A stretch of DNA of 64,000 nt from the NCBI RefSeq assembly GCF_020783315.1, contig NZ_CP086063.1, positions 2,282,501 through 2,346,500 of the forward strand, written 5' to 3'. The position numbers were made by a program, and so were the translations under genes. Position 1 is the stretch's first letter. Every line of letters begins with the position of its first letter. The notes under the pieces are model-generated. The model was not told where the DNA came from and did no database searches. It worked only from the letters and a program-made list of their open reading frames with translations. This DNA comes from Ferruginibacter lapsinanis. GTDB lineage: Bacteria; Bacteroidota; Bacteroidia; Chitinophagales; Chitinophagaceae. Below are positions 53,800 through 63,507 of the stretch, piece after piece.

Positions 53800-54270
53800 A
53801 TGGATATCAAACAAATTCAGGAGCTGGTAAAGCTCATCAATAAAACCAATATCGGAGAAATCACAATCGAAGAAGAAGGCGTTAAAATTACAGTTAAACA
53901 AAAGAAAGATCCCGTTCAGCATATAGTTGCATCAGCACAGCCACAGGCTTACGCACCACAACCGGCCGCAGCAGCGCCAGCGGCGGCGGCTCCGGCAGCA
54001 AAGCCGGCAGAAGCACCTAAAGCAGATAATCTGGTAACGATAAAGAGTCCGATGATCGGAACATTCTATCGTCAATCAGGTCCGGGTAAACCAATTTTTG
54101 TAAATGTTGGAGATGAAGTAGAACCTGGTAAAGTGGTATGCATCATTGAAGCAATGAAACTGTTCAATGAAATTGAAAGTGAAGTGAAAGGCAAAATAGT
54201 AAAAGTATTGGTGGAAGATGCAAGTCCGGTAGAGTATGATCAGCCATTATTCCTTGTAGAACCGAATTAA
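53800..54270 (+). CDS. accB: Acetyl-CoA carboxylase biotin carboxyl carrier protein
   Basis: A 156-residue protein. N-terminal domain (KQIQELVKLINKTNIGEITIEEEGVKITVKQ), an Ala/Pro-rich flexible linker (about 45-75), and the biotinyl domain with the modified lysine in IEAMKLFNEI. It carries the carboxybiotin between AccC and the carboxyltransferase in fatty-acid synthesis. accC follows after an octamer-repeat spacer. Confidence 0.97.
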   Translation: MDIKQIQELVKLINKTNIGEITIEEEGVKITVKQKKDPVQHIVASAQPQAYAPQPAAAAPAAAAPAAKPAEAPKADNLVTIKSPMIGTFYRQSGPGKPIFVNVGDEVEPGKVVCIIEAMKLFNEIESEVKGKIVKVLVEDASPVEYDQPLFLVEPN

Positions 54271-54373
54271 TTTGATGGTTTGATAATTTGAAAATTTGAC
54301 AACGGAACCAATGCTTTTCCGATAGTCAAACTGTTTAATCATCAAGTCACCAAATCACCAAATTTCCAAATTA
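54271..54373. repeat. Octamer word repeat with inverted arms, accB-accC spacer
   Basis: The left arm starts at the base after the accB stop: TTTGATGG, TTTGATAA, TTTGAAAA, TTTGAC (period 8). The right arm (54325-54373) is the inverse, with TTTGG/TTTGA words also at 8-nt spacing, and ends 6 bp before the accC ATG. A 5-bp inner stem CGGAA/TTCCG sits at the centre. It fills the whole intergenic space. Confidence 0.8.
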
Positions 54374-54379
54374 ACGAAG

Positions 54380-55717
54380 ATGTTTAAAAAAATATTGATT
54401 GCTAACAGAGGAGAGATTGCATTACGTGTAATAAGAACCTGCAGAGAAATGGGCATTAAAACTGTTGCTGTACATTCTACAGCAGATAGAAATAGTCTAC
54501 ATGTAAAATTTGCTGATGAAGCAGTTTGTATCGGGAAGCCGGCCAGCACAGATTCTTACTTAAATATTCCCCACATCATGGCAGCTGCAGAAATTACCAA
54601 TGCAGATGCAATTCACCCAGGGTATGGCTTTTTAGCAGAGAATGCGAAATTTGCTCAGATATGTACAGAGCATGGGATCAAATTTATTGGTCCAACGCCA
54701 GAGATGATCAATGCAATGGGTGATAAAGTGACTGCCAAAGAAACCATGATCAAAGCCGGTGTACCCGTTGTACCTGGTGTTGAAGGGCTATTGGAAAGTG
54801 TAGAACATGCCAAACAATCTGCTATGCAAATTGGCTACCCAATTATATTAAAAGCTACTGCAGGCGGTGGTGGTAAGGGTATGAGGGTTGTGTGGAATGA
54901 AGAAGAAATTGAAAAGGCATTTGAAAACGCTAAAACTGAAGCAGCCGCATCATTTAAAAATGATGGTATTTATATGGAAAAATTTGTGGAAGAACCACGC
55001 CACATTGAGATACAGGTTGCAGGTGATCAGTTTGGAAGTGTTTGTCACTTAAGTGAAAGGGATTGCTCTATTCAACGACGTCACCAAAAATTGGTTGAAG
55101 AATCTCCTTCTCCTTTTATGACCAATGAATTGCGGGAGCAAATGGGCGAAGCGGCTATTAAAGCGGCTTCTGCTATTAATTATGAAGGGGTAGGTACTAT
55201 TGAGTTCCTTGTGGATAAACATCGTAATTTTTATTTCATGGAAATGAATACCCGTATTCAGGTTGAGCATTGTGTTACAGAAGAAGTGGTGAATTATGAT
55301 CTGATCAAAGAACAAATAAAAATTGCGGCCGGTCATAAAATAAGTGGTAGAAATTATTATCCTCAAATGCATGCGATCGAATGCCGTATCAATGCTGAAG
55401 ATCCGTATAATGATTTCCGACCAAGTCCGGGAAAGATAACTGTACTGCACACTCCGGGAGGGCATGGTGTACGTGTAGATAGCCATGTTTACGCAGGATA
55501 TGTCATTCCTCCATATTATGATAGCATGATAGGAAAACTGATCTGCGTGGCACAAACCAGGGAAGAGGCTATCGATACTATGTACAGGGCTTTGAGTGAG
55601 TATGTGATAGAAGGGATTAAAACTACTATTCCTTTTCATTTACAATTAATGAAAAATGAAGATTTCAGAGCAGGGAACTTTACTACTAAATTCATGGAAA
55701 GCTTTGTTATGAAATAA
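54380..55717 (+). CDS. accC: Acetyl-CoA carboxylase biotin carboxylase subunit
   Basis: A 445-residue ATP-grasp enzyme. N-terminal PreATP-grasp ([21 protein letters not shown]), ATP-binding glycine loop [29 protein letters not shown] and [12 protein letters not shown] (catalytic Glu/Arg), and biotin carboxylase C-terminal domain from about 335. Normal length. Couples ATP-driven carboxylation of the AccB biotin. Confidence 0.97.
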   Translation: MFKKILIANRGEIALRVIRTCREMGIKTVAVHSTADRNSLHVKFADEAVCIGKPASTDSYLNIPHIMAAAEITNADAIHPGYGFLAENAKFAQICTEHGIKFIGPTPEMINAMGDKVTAKETMIKAGVPVVPGVEGLLESVEHAKQSAMQIGYPIILKATAGGGGKGMRVVWNEEEIEKAFENAKTEAAASFKNDGIYMEKFVEEPRHIEIQVAGDQFGSVCHLSERDCSIQRRHQKLVEESPSPFMTNELREQMGEAAIKAASAINYEGVGTIEFLVDKHRNFYFMEMNTRIQVEHCVTEEVVNYDLIKEQIKIAAGHKISGRNYYPQMHAIECRINAEDPYNDFRPSPGKITVLHTPGGHGVRVDSHVYAGYVIPPYYDSMIGKLICVAQTREEAIDTMYRALSEYVIEGIKTTIPFHLQLMKNEDFRAGNFTTKFMESFVMK

Positions 55718-55740
55718 TATTTTTGACTGAATTAATCAGG

Positions 55741-55769
55741 AAAGCAACTCTTTGTGAGTTGCTTTTTTT
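55741..55769 (+). terminator. Terminator after accC
   Basis: AAAGCAACTC and GAGTTGCTTT form a 10-bp stem with loop TTTGT, followed by a T-run. Confidence 0.9.
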
Positions 55770-55866
55770 ATTTGCAAAATGCCCACTGTTAAGGATTTGA
55801 TTCCTGCAGTATAGATTTAATGTGTAAAATCCACCACTATCTCTACCTGAACAAGCTACAAATTCG

Positions 55867-55874
55867 TACCTTTG
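55867..55874 (+). promoter_or_regulatory. Putative -7 element of the phosphoglucosamine mutase gene
   Basis: TACCTTTG matches TAnnTTTG, 24 bp before the ATG at 55899. An in-frame TTG at 55872 overlaps it. Confidence 0.6.
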
Positions 55875-55898
55875 CACCTCAAAAATCATCAGCAGCGA

Positions 55899-57278
55899 AT
55901 GGCATTAATAAAAAGCATATCCGGAATACGTGGTACGATCGGCGGTAAAACAGGCGATAATCTGACTCCTTTAGATGTAGTTAAATTTACTGCAGCATTC
56001 GGCACCCTGTTGTCGCAACAAAGCGATAATAAAAAAATAGTTGTTGGGAGAGATGGACGCATTAGTGGTTTGATGGTTAAAAACTTAGTGATCAGTACAT
56101 TGAATGCATTGGGGCTGGATGTGCTCGATGTTGATTACAGTACAACACCTACCGTTGAAATGGCGGTTGTGTTTGAAAATGCAGCAGGAGGGATAATACT
56201 AACGGCGAGCCATAACCCAAAAGAATGGAATGCATTAAAACTACTGAATAGCAAAGGGGAGTTTATCAATAGTGAAGAAGGGCAGAAAGTATTGGATATT
56301 GCAGCACGTGAAGATTTTAGTTTTGTTTCGGTAGATAAATTAGGCGTAACAACAACTGATGAATTGTCTTTACAAAAACATATCGATGCTATATTAAATT
56401 ATGAATTGGTGGATGTAGCTGCGATAAAGAAAGCTAAATTTAAAATAGTAGTTGATGCTGTAAACAGTACCGGAGCAATAGCGGTGCCCGCTATGTTGAA
56501 GGCATTGGGTGTAAAAGATATTGAAGTGTTGAATGCGGAAGTAACCGGAAAATTTGCTCACAATCCAGAGCCCTTACCTGAGCATTTATCTGAACTGAGC
56601 AATGCGGTGGTGAAAACTAAAGCAAACTTAGGGATAGCTGTTGATCCGGATGTTGACAGGCTTTGTTTTGTTTGTGAAGATGGCAGCATGTTTGGAGAAG
56701 AGTATACTTTGGTGGCGGTGGCAGATTATGTGTTGAGTAAAAGAAAAGGTAATACAGTCTCTAATATGTCATCAACAAGGGCATTAAAAGATGTAACAAT
56801 AAAGCATGGTGGCGAATATTTTCCGAGTGCAGTAGGTGAGGTGAATGTAGTGAATAAAATGAAAGCAGTTAATGCTGTGATCGGTGGAGAAGGGAACGGA
56901 GGTATCATTGTGCCGGATCTGCATTACGGAAGAGATGCCTTGATTGGGATCGCTCTTTTTTTAACACATCTGGCCAACAGTCAAAAAAGTATCAAGCAAT
57001 TGAGAAATACTTTCCCTGATTATTTTATCAGTAAAAATAAGATCGGATTAGAAAATGGCATTGATGTGAAGGATGTTTTTGAAAAAATCAAATCAAAATA
57101 CAAAAACAATCCAATCAACGTTGAAGACGGATTAAAAATAGAATTTGATAATGATTGGGTGCATTTACGTACGAGTAATACCGAACCGATCATTCGTATT
57201 TATGCAGAAAGTAATTTTGAAACTACTGCTGATAATATCGCTAAAAAACTAATGAAAGATATTAGCGAAGTAATGTAA
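55899..57278 (+). CDS. glmM: Phosphoglucosamine mutase / phosphomannomutase family
   Basis: A 459-residue alpha-D-phosphohexomutase. ISGIRGTIGG at the N-terminus, phospho-Ser S104 in TASHNPKEWNALK, metal loop DPDVDRL, sugar-binding GGEGNGG and the phosphate-binding TSNTEPIIRIYAE. Such proteins convert glucosamine-6-P to glucosamine-1-P (GlmM) for the cell wall or interconvert mannose/glucose phosphates; the exact substrate is not certain. Its stop lies 8 bp before the heptamer repeat that precedes the cysteine desulfurase gene. Confidence 0.88.
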   Translation: MALIKSISGIRGTIGGKTGDNLTPLDVVKFTAAFGTLLSQQSDNKKIVVGRDGRISGLMVKNLVISTLNALGLDVLDVDYSTTPTVEMAVVFENAAGGIILTASHNPKEWNALKLLNSKGEFINSEEGQKVLDIAAREDFSFVSVDKLGVTTTDELSLQKHIDAILNYELVDVAAIKKAKFKIVVDAVNSTGAIAVPAMLKALGVKDIEVLNAEVTGKFAHNPEPLPEHLSELSNAVVKTKANLGIAVDPDVDRLCFVCEDGSMFGEEYTLVAVADYVLSKRKGNTVSNMSSTRALKDVTIKHGGEYFPSAVGEVNVVNKMKAVNAVIGGEGNGGIIVPDLHYGRDALIGIALFLTHLANSQKSIKQLRNTFPDYFISKNKIGLENGIDVKDVFEKIKSKYKNNPINVEDGLKIEFDNDWVHLRTSNTEPIIRIYAESNFETTADNIAKKLMKDISEVM

Positions 57279-57286
57279 TGATCACT

Positions 57287-57350
57287 GGTCCATGGTCCAT
57301 AGCCCATGGCACCCCGGTTCAATATAGACTATGGACAATTGACTATGGAC
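57287..57350. repeat. GTCCATA heptamer repeat with inverted arms, glmM-nifS spacer
   Basis: Left arm: GGTCCAT, GGTCCAT, AGCCCAT (57287-57307). Right arm (57324-57350): TATGGAC words, which on the other strand read GTCCATA, GTCAATT, GTCCATA at exact 7-nt spacing. The right arm includes the ATG at 57345 used as the desulfurase start. Confidence 0.8.
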
Positions 57351-58478
57351 TCTCAAAGAATTTATTTCGACAACGCTGCTACCACACCTCTTGATCCGGA
57401 AGTGCTGGAAGTAATGATGCCTTATTTAACGGAAAAATTCGGTAACCCTTCTTCTATATATTCCTACGGAAGAGAATCCAGAATGGCGATAGAAAATGCC
57501 AGGAAGAGCGTAGCGAAGATCTTGCATGCGCATCCATCCGAAATATTTTTTACCAGTGGTGGAACAGAAAGTAGTAATACCGCCATTGCAGCGGCTATAA
57601 AAGATCTGGGCTGCACACATATCATTACGTCTCCGATAGAACATCATGCTGTATTGCATTCTGTAGAGCATCGGAAAAATATCAATCATGTTAAAATTAG
57701 TTATGTAAAGTTGCTGCCTGATGGTCATGTGGACCTGGCCGATCTGGAAAGTCTTTTATCCTCATCAGGACAAAAAACGCTGGTAACATTAATGCATGCT
57801 AATAATGAGATTGGTAATATTTTAGATATACATGCAGTAGGAGATATTTGTAAAAAATACAATGCTGTTTTTCATAGTGACACCGTACAGACGCTTGGGC
57901 ATTTTCCATTCGATCTGCGTAATACTAATGTGCATTTTATAACCGGGGCAGCACATAAATTTCACGGGCCTAAAGGAGTAGGCTTATTGTATATCAATGA
58001 AAATGTAAAAATAAATCCATTGGTACATGGCGGTTCTCAGGAAAGAAATATGAGAGCCGGAACAGAAAACCTATATGGTATTGTGGGGGTTGCAAAAGCC
58101 CTGGAAATAGCCACCAATAACTACGAGAAAGACAGTGTATATATCCGTAGTTTGAAACAATATATGTATGATTCTCTTAAGAAAAATATCCCGGGAGTTA
58201 GTTTTAACGGAGATGTTTTAGGCAGGAGTTTATATACCGTGTTGAGTGTTAATTTTCCTGCATCAGAAAGATCTGAAATGTTGTTATTTAATTTAGATAT
58301 CAATAATATCTGCGCAAGTGGTGGAAGTGCCTGCACCAGTGGTATAGATGTGGGCAGTCATGTGATCAGGGCTATTTATCCAGATTCCGGATTAGTAACG
58401 GTTCGGTTTAGCTTTAGTAAGTATAATACCACAAATGAAATAGATCTGGTAGTTGAAAAATTAAAAGAATTGATCTAA
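57345..58478 (+). CDS. Cysteine desulfurase, NifS/IscS family
   Basis: A 377-residue PLP enzyme that takes sulfur from cysteine for Fe-S clusters or thio-cofactors. IYFDNAATTPLD at the start, PLP lysine in TGAAHKFHGPKG, and the catalytic Cys in GGSACTSG with a long loop (IscS-like group I). The ATG at 57345 is preferred to one at 57306, which lies in the heptamer repeat and adds 13 residues read from repeat. The sulfur acceptor is not encoded nearby. Confidence 0.92.
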   Translation: MDSQRIYFDNAATTPLDPEVLEVMMPYLTEKFGNPSSIYSYGRESRMAIENARKSVAKILHAHPSEIFFTSGGTESSNTAIAAAIKDLGCTHIITSPIEHHAVLHSVEHRKNINHVKISYVKLLPDGHVDLADLESLLSSSGQKTLVTLMHANNEIGNILDIHAVGDICKKYNAVFHSDTVQTLGHFPFDLRNTNVHFITGAAHKFHGPKGVGLLYINENVKINPLVHGGSQERNMRAGTENLYGIVGVAKALEIATNNYEKDSVYIRSLKQYMYDSLKKNIPGVSFNGDVLGRSLYTVLSVNFPASERSEMLLFNLDINNICASGGSACTSGIDVGSHVIRAIYPDSGLVTVRFSFSKYNTTNEIDLVVEKLKELI

Positions 58479-58488
58479 CGAAGGCTAT

Positions 58489-60501
58489 TTATCTTATTAA
58501 TACAGTAGTTCCTTTTGAAAATTTCTTTTCTCCCGTTTCGATATTGGTATATTCTAGCGTCCATACGTACGTTCCCGGATCCTGTGGTTTTCCGGAAAAA
58601 GTTCCATCCCATTTATTTGTCCAGTCGGTAGTTGTAAAGAGTAATTGGCCTAAACGGTTAAATACGTTGAATTGCAATTTGGTTGCTTTGTATGCATTTG
58701 TAGGGTAAAGAAAATCATTTAATCCATCACCATTAGGGGTAAACGCAGTTGGAACGGCAATATAACAATTTCCTAATACTTTTATTTTTTGATATGCTGT
58801 ATCAGCGCAGTTGATATTGTTTTTTACAATTAATCTTGCAGTGTAGTCTTTTGGTATGTTAGTATAAGGGTATTGTTGTTTGGGGGGCACCTGTAAACTG
58901 CTTGTATTTGCATTTCCAAAATCCCATGACCAACTGCTTATTTTTCCAATACTTTTATCAGTAAAAGGAACAAGGTCGTCGGGGCAAACCAAAGCACTTG
59001 TCTCAAATGAAGCTTTCAATGTATTATCCAGATCTACCACTGCTGAAGCTGTATCTGAACAAACCCCGTTTGAAACGATCAGTGTTGCATTCTTTTTGCC
59101 AAATGCGTTATATGCAATGGAGGTATCTTTTGAAGTACTTGTAATATTGTTATCGAATTTCCATTGCCAACTGTTTACTTCATTTCTTCCGTCATGAGAA
59201 AAATCAATGATATCCTGTTTGCAATCGAATTTTATAGTAGCTGTAAACACTGCAGATACCGTATCTTTTGCTGAAAATTGAATGGTAGCTCCGGCAGGTG
59301 TAGGCATATCACATTCATTAATGATCGTATTGCCATCACTACCTGTTTTTAACCGGATAGTATAATTCCCCTTAGTTTGTATAGGAGTTGATAATTTAAT
59401 GCTGATAGTATTGGTAAGTCCATTGGTATTGCAAGTTCCTTTTGCACTTGCAATTGTAACAGCAGAAGGGCCTGTTATCATAAAATCACTTCCATCAGAA
59501 GCGATGGAGTTACACTGCATCATTTTTTTAAATACTAACTCCAGTTCATCCGGCGCACAGCCTAATGCCGACAGGCTATCCATAGGAGTTGGTATTAATG
59601 GATATACTGTAACAGGGATTTTTTCACCTACTGGAATGGTTCTGTCACAATTGTCAACAAGTGTATTGCCGTCAGAACCATTTGAAATAGTTATTGTGTA
59701 TCCTTGAGGAGGTAATGGACCATTGAGCACTAATCTTACAGAATCCATATCAAATGCATTATTGCAATTGATTCCTGTAGCAGAAATTACAGAAGCAACA
59801 GCAGGGGTAATGGTAAACTCACTTCCATTGGCAGAAAGACTGTTGCATTTCATTTCCTTGTTAAGTCTGATATCAATAACAGAACCATCACATGGGGCTC
59901 TGGCACTTTCTAAATGTGGCTCAACCGGATCAGTAATATTTGCTGTACCTCCATTAAATGATAATGTATAACCACTTTGTGAATCTCCGGAGAAATGACT
60001 GATCAACAATAAATAATTATGGCCTTGCTGCAATACCGGCATCTTACTGTACAGCGGCCTGTAAGGGTTTCTAGGGCTGCTTCCACATACTATCAGTGAT
60101 TCGGCGGTGGCAGACGTTCCGGTAGTACCTTCTTCACCAGACCAATTACATGCCACTAATAACGATGCATCACTATATACATCTGAAGGATTGCGGCCCG
60201 TTATATCAAATATTTGCCAGTCATAATCATCGGATGTAATGTTTGGCTTTATTTCAAGTCCTAATGTGCCGGTACTAAAACAGGTAAATTTGTACCAGTA
60301 AGGGTTAATGTCTGTAATCAGATCAGCACTGCATGGCCCTGGTATCGGTCGTCCACCACAAACTGGCACACTGCTTTGAATAAAATTGGCAGTACCGCAC
60401 ACAGGGAAGGCTGTTCCGGGATTTTGTCCCAAAGTGGTACATTGAGCAGAACAGAATTTTGTAGCTAAAATGGTAAGCAGTACGATACAATAATACTTCA
60501 T
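58489..60501 (-). CDS. Secreted protein with PKD domains and T9SS type-B sorting domain
   Basis: A 670-residue exported protein; signal peptide 1-19 (TKFCSAQ). The N-terminal domain (about 20-185) is a beta-sandwich seen in many gliding-associated proteins; two Ig/SprB-like repeats (about 195-400; both with CNSLASNGSEF / CNSIASDGSDF words) and two PKD domains (about 410-560) follow. The last 85 residues are the gliding-motility C-terminal (CHU_C, type B) sorting domain: PTAFTPNGDGLNDFLYP and GTYVWTLEY. Surface or secreted role; ligand unknown. Confidence 0.88.
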   Translation of the reverse strand: MKYYCIVLLTILATKFCSAQCTTLGQNPGTAFPVCGTANFIQSSVPVCGGRPIPGPCSADLITDINPYWYKFTCFSTGTLGLEIKPNITSDDYDWQIFDITGRNPSDVYSDASLLVACNWSGEEGTTGTSATAESLIVCGSSPRNPYRPLYSKMPVLQQGHNYLLLISHFSGDSQSGYTLSFNGGTANITDPVEPHLESARAPCDGSVIDIRLNKEMKCNSLSANGSEFTITPAVASVISATGINCNNAFDMDSVRLVLNGPLPPQGYTITISNGSDGNTLVDNCDRTIPVGEKIPVTVYPLIPTPMDSLSALGCAPDELELVFKKMMQCNSIASDGSDFMITGPSAVTIASAKGTCNTNGLTNTISIKLSTPIQTKGNYTIRLKTGSDGNTIINECDMPTPAGATIQFSAKDTVSAVFTATIKFDCKQDIIDFSHDGRNEVNSWQWKFDNNITSTSKDTSIAYNAFGKKNATLIVSNGVCSDTASAVVDLDNTLKASFETSALVCPDDLVPFTDKSIGKISSWSWDFGNANTSSLQVPPKQQYPYTNIPKDYTARLIVKNNINCADTAYQKIKVLGNCYIAVPTAFTPNGDGLNDFLYPTNAYKATKLQFNVFNRLGQLLFTTTDWTNKWDGTFSGKPQDPGTYVWTLEYTNIETGEKKFSKGTTVLIR

Positions 60502-60600
60502 AGATTGTAGAGATGGCGAAATTATACGCTATGATGCTTTGGTTTACTGTTTTGCTGTAAAGTAAACAGATTATTTGTTACTAAAATGACAAATAATATA

Positions 60601-61074
60601 TCAATATTCCGTTTTATCGGGTTTGTTGGCCCATTCTTCAAAAACTTTTAATGCATCATTTCTTCCAAGAGGTATAATAGGTATTTTTCTTTCGTGCATT
60701 TCAGCTTTCATCTCATCATAGATCATGGAGTCATCAAAGCCTATATCTGCAGCATCTTTTCTATTATTGGCAAAGTAAACAACTTTTGGTCTTGCCCAAT
60801 AAATAGCACCCAGGCACATAGGGCAGGGCTCACAGGAAGTATAAATCTCACAATCAGTCAACTGAAAAGAGTTTAGATTTTTACAGGCATCCCTGATGGC
60901 AGTAACTTCTGCATGTGCAGTAGGATCATTGCTACTGGTAACTTTGTTGTTACCTCTACCTACTATCTCATCTCCTTTTACAACAACACAGCCAAAGGGC
61001 CCGCCTTCATTATTTACAACGCCATTGAGTGATAATTTAATGGCTTCCTGCATGAATTTTTCTTCTCTTGTCAT
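60601..61074 (-). CDS. Guanine deaminase-like nucleoside deaminase
   Basis: A 157-residue zinc deaminase. Zinc/catalytic HAEVTAIRDACK and CEPCPMCLGAIYWARP are the CDA signature; NNRKDAADIGFDDSMIYDEM in the C-terminal third is typical of bacterial guanine deaminase (GuaD) rather than tRNA adenosine deaminase. Converts guanine to xanthine in purine salvage, by inference. ATG at 61074 chosen; an upstream in-frame start would add residues with no family match. Confidence 0.88.
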   Translation of the reverse strand: MTREEKFMQEAIKLSLNGVVNNEGGPFGCVVVKGDEIVGRGNNKVTSSNDPTAHAEVTAIRDACKNLNSFQLTDCEIYTSCEPCPMCLGAIYWARPKVVYFANNRKDAADIGFDDSMIYDEMKAEMHERKIPIIPLGRNDALKVFEEWANKPDKTEY

Positions 61075-61167
61075 TATCGTATTTACTTTGTTTAGTAAAT
61101 ATAAATAAAAATCGAGTAAATAAGGGTTGGCAGATAGGCTCAATGATGAGTGGGCTGCCTTTATTTT

Positions 61168-62451
61168 TTAATATCCATCAAATGCGTCGAAAGCTTCAAT
61201 TGTTTTATCCAGATCTTCATAGGTTAAAGCATCATTTAAAAACCAACTTTCGTAAGCAGAAGGAGGGAGGTATATTCCTTTATCCAACATAAAATGAAAT
61301 AGTTTATTAAACAAAGGAATATCTGCTTTTGATGCGCTGTCAAAATCGATAATGTCATGATTGCAGAAATGAACACTTATCATGCTGCCAAACCTGTTGA
61401 TACGGAAATTAACCTTGCGTTTAGTTAATACATTTCTTATGCCGTCTTCTAAATATTTTGTTTTGTCTTCCAGTGATTGGTATATAGCTGGATTGTTCTT
61501 TAATTCTTCCAACATGGTAAAACCTGCTATCATAGCAATCGGATTACCACTTAAAGTTCCTGCCTGATACACATTTCCGAGAGGGGCAATATGTTGCATG
61601 ATCTCTTTTTTGCCACCAAATGCGCCTACCGGCATACCACCCCCGATCACTTTTCCGTAAGTAACTAGATCAGCTTTGATATTCAGCTTTTCCTGTGCAC
61701 CGCCAGGAGCCAGTCTGAAGCCGGTCATTACTTCGTCAAAAATAAAAACAATGTTTTCCTCGTCGCATATTTTTCTAAGTCCTTCTAAAAAACCTGGTTG
61801 TGGTATGATACAGCCCATATTACCTGCAACGGGTTCTATTATTATTGCAGCGACCTGATCTTTATTTTCTGCCACTAATTTTTTAACAGCCTCCAAATTA
61901 TTATAGGGGGCATTCAAGGTGTCATTTGAAACACCGGCAGTGATACCGGGAACAGTTTGAATATTGAATGTAGCTAAACCGCTGCCTGCTTTTACTAAAA
62001 ATGAATCAGCATGTCCATGGTAATTGCCTTCAAATTTAATTATCTTATTCTTGCCTGTGTAACCTCTTGCTAATCTGATAGCACTCATGCAAGCCTCTGT
62101 GCCGCTGCTCACCATTCTGATCATATCAACATTAGGAACCATACTGATGATCATCTCTGCCATTTCTATTTCTAAGGTAGTAGGGGCGCCATAGGAAGTG
62201 GAGTATTCGGCGTATTCCTGTATAGCTTTAACCACAGGCTCGTATGCATGACCTAAGATCATTGGTCCCCATGAAGCAATGTAATCTATATATTGATTGT
62301 CATCTACATCATATAAATAAGCTCCATAAGCTTTTTCTATAAAGAGAGGAGTACCTCCAACGCTTTTAAATGCTCTTACCGGTGAGTTAACTCCTCCGGG
62401 AATGCTTTTCTGCGCTCTTTCGAATAATATTTTACTTCTTGTTGTGTCCAT
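61168..62451 (-). CDS. hemL: Glutamate-1-semialdehyde 2,1-aminomutase
   Basis: A 427-residue class III aminotransferase-fold PLP enzyme that forms 5-aminolevulinate. [19 protein letters not shown] at the start, [23 protein letters not shown] and the PLP lysine in [17 protein letters not shown] are diagnostic. hemB lies upstream on the same strand, separated by a heptamer repeat. Confidence 0.97.
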   Translation of the reverse strand: MDTTRSKILFERAQKSIPGGVNSPVRAFKSVGGTPLFIEKAYGAYLYDVDDNQYIDYIASWGPMILGHAYEPVVKAIQEYAEYSTSYGAPTTLEIEMAEMIISMVPNVDMIRMVSSGTEACMSAIRLARGYTGKNKIIKFEGNYHGHADSFLVKAGSGLATFNIQTVPGITAGVSNDTLNAPYNNLEAVKKLVAENKDQVAAIIIEPVAGNMGCIIPQPGFLEGLRKICDEENIVFIFDEVMTGFRLAPGGAQEKLNIKADLVTYGKVIGGGMPVGAFGGKKEIMQHIAPLGNVYQAGTLSGNPIAMIAGFTMLEELKNNPAIYQSLEDKTKYLEDGIRNVLTKRKVNFRINRFGSMISVHFCNHDIIDFDSASKADIPLFNKLFHFMLDKGIYLPPSAYESWFLNDALTYEDLDKTIEAFDAFDGY

Positions 62452-62453
62452 AA

Positions 62454-62474
62454 ATGAAAAATGAAAAGTGAAAA
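62454..62474. repeat. ATGAAAA heptamer triplet between hemB and hemL
   Basis: Three consecutive 7-nt words ATGAAAA, ATGAAAA, GTGAAAA directly before (minus-strand sense) the hemL start codon, in a 28-bp spacer. Confidence 0.65.
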
Positions 62475-62479
62475 AATGG

Positions 62480-63454
62480 TTACCCTAATAGTTTAACCGC
62501 ATCCTTTGCAAAATAAGTTGCAATCAAATCTGCACCTGCTCTTTTGATTGAAGTAAGACTTTCTATAATTGCTTTTTCTTCATTTAGCCAGCCCATTTTA
62601 GATGCAGCTTTTATCATAGCATATTCGCCACTGACATGGTATGCACTAACAGGAACGGTTACACTGTTTTTTACTTCACGGATAATATCCAGATAAGCCA
62701 TGGCAGGTTTTACCATTACAATATCAGCTCCTTCTTCTACATCCATCAGTGTTTCTTTGATGGCTTCTATCCGGTTGGCATAATCCATCTGATAAGTTTT
62801 TTTATCACCAAACCCCGGTGCAGAATCCAAGGCATCTCTGAAAGGGCCATAAAAACAGGAAGCATATTTAGCACTATAAGACATGATGCCGGTTTTGGTA
62901 AAATTATTTTCTTCTAATACCTTACGAATAGCACCAATACGACCATCCATCATGTCGCTGGGTGCAACAAAATCGGCGCCTGCCTTCGCATGACTAAGGC
63001 TCATTTTCAGCAAAGCTTCTACTGTGGGGTCATTGACAATTTCGCCATTTTCTACGATCCCATCATGTCCGTAAGAAGAATAGGGGTCAAGTGCAACATC
63101 AGTCATTACCAGCATTTCAGGAACTGCATCTTTAATCGCTTTGATGCTGCGTTGCATCAATCCATCGGGGTTCCAGGATTCTTTGCCGGTATTGTCCTTT
63201 GTATCATCTGCTGCTTTTACAAATAGCAATACAGATCTGATGCCCATGCTCCATAATTCTTTTACCTCTTTAATTGTTTCATCCAGCGATCGACGGTAAT
63301 ATCCGGGCATGGAGGGTATTTCAAAAATAACATGCTGGCCTTCATCAATAAATAAAGGTGCAATAAAATCAGCAGGGGTTAATATTGTTTCAGCAACAAG
63401 ATTTCTTATCGATGCATTGGTTCTTAATATTCTGTTTCGTCTTTGTAAATACAT
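62480..63454 (-). CDS. hemB: Delta-aminolevulinic acid dehydratase (porphobilinogen synthase)
   Basis: A 324-residue TIM-barrel enzyme joining two 5-aminolevulinates. The two catalytic lysines are in [15 protein letters not shown] and [13 protein letters not shown]. At the usual zinc-cysteine loop it reads [14 protein letters not shown], with Asp and Ser in place of cysteines, as in magnesium-type enzymes. Order in the operon is hemF-hemB-hemL. Confidence 0.97.
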   Translation of the reverse strand: MYLQRRNRILRTNASIRNLVAETILTPADFIAPLFIDEGQHVIFEIPSMPGYYRRSLDETIKEVKELWSMGIRSVLLFVKAADDTKDNTGKESWNPDGLMQRSIKAIKDAVPEMLVMTDVALDPYSSYGHDGIVENGEIVNDPTVEALLKMSLSHAKAGADFVAPSDMMDGRIGAIRKVLEENNFTKTGIMSYSAKYASCFYGPFRDALDSAPGFGDKKTYQMDYANRIEAIKETLMDVEEGADIVMVKPAMAYLDIIREVKNSVTVPVSAYHVSGEYAMIKAASKMGWLNEEKAIIESLTSIKRAGADLIATYFAKDAVKLLG

Positions 63455-63507
63455 AGTTGTAGATTGTTATGTTTTTGCAGCGCTTTAAATCTGAAGTTTA
63501 TCTGTAT

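Noticed and set aside
55049-55639. 196-codon minus-strand frame opposite accC
   Set aside because: accC is certain; the opposing translation has no domain and arises from biased codons.
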